Assembly: GCA_026225435.1 (NCBI GenBank) | Contig: JAMFST010000942.1 | Span: forward strand, 1-7,464 | Origin: Labilithrix luteola | GTDB taxonomy: Bacteria > Myxococcota_A > Polyangia > Polyangiales > Polyangiaceae | Direction of reading: 5' to 3' | Length of the DNA: 7,464 bases | In this document: positions 6,279-7,464 of the stretch, one piece after another | Layout: every line of letters begins with the position of its first letter | Position numbering within the stretch: position 1 is the first letter of the stretch | Program-made: the position numbers and the translations under genes | Notes under the pieces: model-generated | Told to the model about the DNA's origin: nothing | The model's input: only the letters and a program-made list of their open reading frames with translations | The model's database searches: none

Positions 6279-7145
6279 ATGAGGCAGTCCTTCGTCGTCC
6301 CGTCCACGCTTGCTCTTTGCGTCTTGCTGGCCGGTTGCAGCTCCTCCGCCTCGTCTGACGTCGCCGACGGTGGCCTCGCGGACACCGGGGTGCCCGACGC
6401 CGACGTTCCGGACGTGAATCCCCAGGTGGGGGACGGCGGGACACTGGTGGCACAGATGAACGACCTGTCGATCTTGCTGCCGCTGGCGACCACGCAGGCC
6501 GATTTCGACGCCTATCTCCCGGCCAGCGCCGCGGGCATCGGCGGAGCGCTGGTGCCGCAGGGCACATTCACCACGTTCAACGTGCCGGGCATGACCGCGA
6601 TCGGTCCGGGCGCGCCGGAGCTCGCCTATTCGAGCTTGCGCGTGGTCGCCGTGCGCCTCGATCCCTGCTTCGCCCAGATCGGCCCGATCACCGACGCGGC
6701 CGGCTGTACGAACCAGCTGCGGGTCATCTTCCAATCGCTCGCCTTCGCCAGCGGCGCGACGACGGCGGAAGACAGCGGACTGCACGCCTTCTACGCGCTC
6801 ACCCGCAAGCAGCTCACCTCGGCGCTCGAGGAGATCATCGAGCTGCGCAAGGCGAGCGGCGGCGACGCGGATCTGGGACCGCTCGCCGTCCACCCGCTCG
6901 TGGCGCAACAAGGGCTCTCCGGAGCCATGGGGACCGGGCTCGCGAAGATCATCCAGAAGTACGCCGGCACGAGCAACCTCACTCGCCTGACGCGCCTCTA
7001 CAGCTCGAGCGACACCTGGGACTTCAACGGTATCGACATCGCAGGCGGGAAGCCGACGCCGATGATCATTCCTACGTTGCGCCTTCGACTGTGCGGCGCG
7101 CGACTTCGGCCACGAAGGAGCTCATGGACGACCTGCGCGAAGTGA
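6279..7145 (+). CDS. Putative lipoprotein of unknown function (Myxococcota-like), with probable frame break near its 3' end
   Basis: The frame encodes 288 aa. The N-terminus is a lipoprotein signal peptide (MRQSFVVPSTLALCVLLAGC, lipobox LAGC, Cys20), followed by an Asp/Ser/Gly-rich linker (residues 21-56, including DTGVPDADVPD), a style common in myxobacterial secreted proteins. The body contains LRVVAVRLDPCFAQIGPITDAAGC (Cys130 and Cys143, possible disulfide), RVIFQSL (148-154), LHAFYALTRKQLTSALEEI (168-186) and TWDFNGIDI (246-254). It resembles hypothetical proteins I associate with Myxococcota; no function is known to me. The ATG at 6279 is preferred over the GTG at 6261 because it places the signal peptide at the N-terminus. 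From about residue 265 onward the composition changes to Arg/Cys/Leu-rich (LRLRLCGARLRPRRSSWTTC), typical of an out-of-frame read, while the frame one base earlier looks coding. The true protein therefore probably does not end at 7145. Confidence 0.7.
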   Translation: MRQSFVVPSTLALCVLLAGCSSSASSDVADGGLADTGVPDADVPDVNPQVGDGGTLVAQMNDLSILLPLATTQADFDAYLPASAAGIGGALVPQGTFTTFNVPGMTAIGPGAPELAYSSLRVVAVRLDPCFAQIGPITDAAGCTNQLRVIFQSLAFASGATTAEDSGLHAFYALTRKQLTSALEEIIELRKASGGDADLGPLAVHPLVAQQGLSGAMGTGLAKIIQKYAGTSNLTRLTRLYSSSDTWDFNGIDIAGGKPTPMIIPTLRLRLCGARLRPRRSSWTTCAK

Positions 7146-7464
7146 GCTCGCTCCGCTACGACGACAGCGGATTCGAGACCGCGGCCGCTCACTGGGAGCT
7201 CGCGATTGGATATCTCACCGGTGCCGACGAGCTGCCGGTGAATCTCGCGCTCGCGCAAAGATATCTCGAAGAGGTCTTCGAGCACTTCACTCTCGAGGCC
7301 ATCAACGAGCAGACGGGCGAGCAGTACTCGGTCGCCGACGTGATGGTGCGCGCCGGCGCAGATGGCCGCCGTGTCCTCGAGGTCGAGCTCGCGGGCGGCG
7401 ATCCGAAGCGCCGCGTCGAGAAACGCATCGCCAGGATCGCACACCTGCGAACGTGCGGCGCACC
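7124..7464 (+). CDS. Partial open frame of unknown function, running off the right edge
   Basis: At least 113 codons are read in the frame one base earlier than the preceding gene. The protein begins MDDLREVSSLRYDDSGF, continues with a probable helical region (WELAIGYLTGADELPVN at 24-40, LALAQRYLEEVFEHFTLEAI at 41-60), then a strand-rich segment (YSVADVMVRA 68-77, RRVLEVELAGG 82-92) and a basic helix (KRRVEKRIARIAHLR 95-109). There is no signal peptide, so it appears cytoplasmic. Codon third positions are G/C-rich and the residue mix is protein-like. The ATG at 7124 has AAGGAG upstream (7115-7120), but the spacing of 3 bases is short. A GTG at 7091 is in frame, and good coding composition reaches back to about 7065. 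It may be a separate gene overlapping the previous one by 22 bases, or the remainder of it after a frameshift. I do not recognise the family. Confidence 0.55.
   Translation, partial: MDDLREVSSLRYDDSGFETAAAHWELAIGYLTGADELPVNLALAQRYLEEVFEHFTLEAINEQTGEQYSVADVMVRAGADGRRVLEVELAGGDPKRRVEKRIARIAHLRTCGA

Noticed and set aside
6998..7444. A 148-codon minus-strand open frame opposite the right-edge gene
   Set aside because: It uses the same triplets in antisense. The plus-strand reading has the more natural residue mix and G/C-rich third positions, so the minus frame is probably a shadow.

Overview
The window is GC-rich (visibly well above 60%) with strong G/C preference at third codon positions. Together with two secreted lipoproteins carrying Asp/Ala-rich linkers, this suggests a Myxococcota-type (former Deltaproteobacteria) chromosome. 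The taxonomic call is an inference from style and protein flavour, not from a marker gene.

Positions 1-4061 (minus strand) hold the core of an aerobic phenylacetate (paa) catabolic operon, read right to left as paaA-paaB-paaC-paaD-paaE-paaG. The last gene is cut by the left edge. PaaA, B, C and E make up the phenylacetyl-CoA 1,2-epoxidase, and PaaD is its Fe-S maturation factor. PaaG isomerises the ring epoxide to the oxepin. All four junctions from paaA to paaE are identical 1-base TGATG stop/start overlaps. paaG follows after 34 bases with its own near-perfect Shine-Dalgarno and a GTG start.

Positions 4062-4182 are the divergent control region. It holds two related 20-bp inverted repeats, one close to each start codon, which look like operators for a TetR-type repressor. 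Positions 4183-5475 (plus strand) encode paaK, phenylacetate-CoA ligase, which supplies the substrate of the epoxidase. Activation and ring epoxidation can therefore be controlled from one shared 121-bp region. The lower-pathway genes (paaF, H, J, Z), the thioesterase paaI and the regulator gene are not in the window.

The right third is unrelated to phenylacetate. A minus-strand lipoprotein gene of unknown function (5486-6094) converges on paaK with only a 10-bp gap. Divergent from it is a plus-strand lipoprotein gene (6279-7145). Its reading frame appears to break near 7060-7080, and a different plus-strand frame then carries convincing coding signal to the right edge (7124 or earlier to 7464). 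No RNA gene, CRISPR array, insertion sequence or phage gene was recognised, and I see no clear new biological system here. The items most worth checking are the twin operator and the reading-frame switch.
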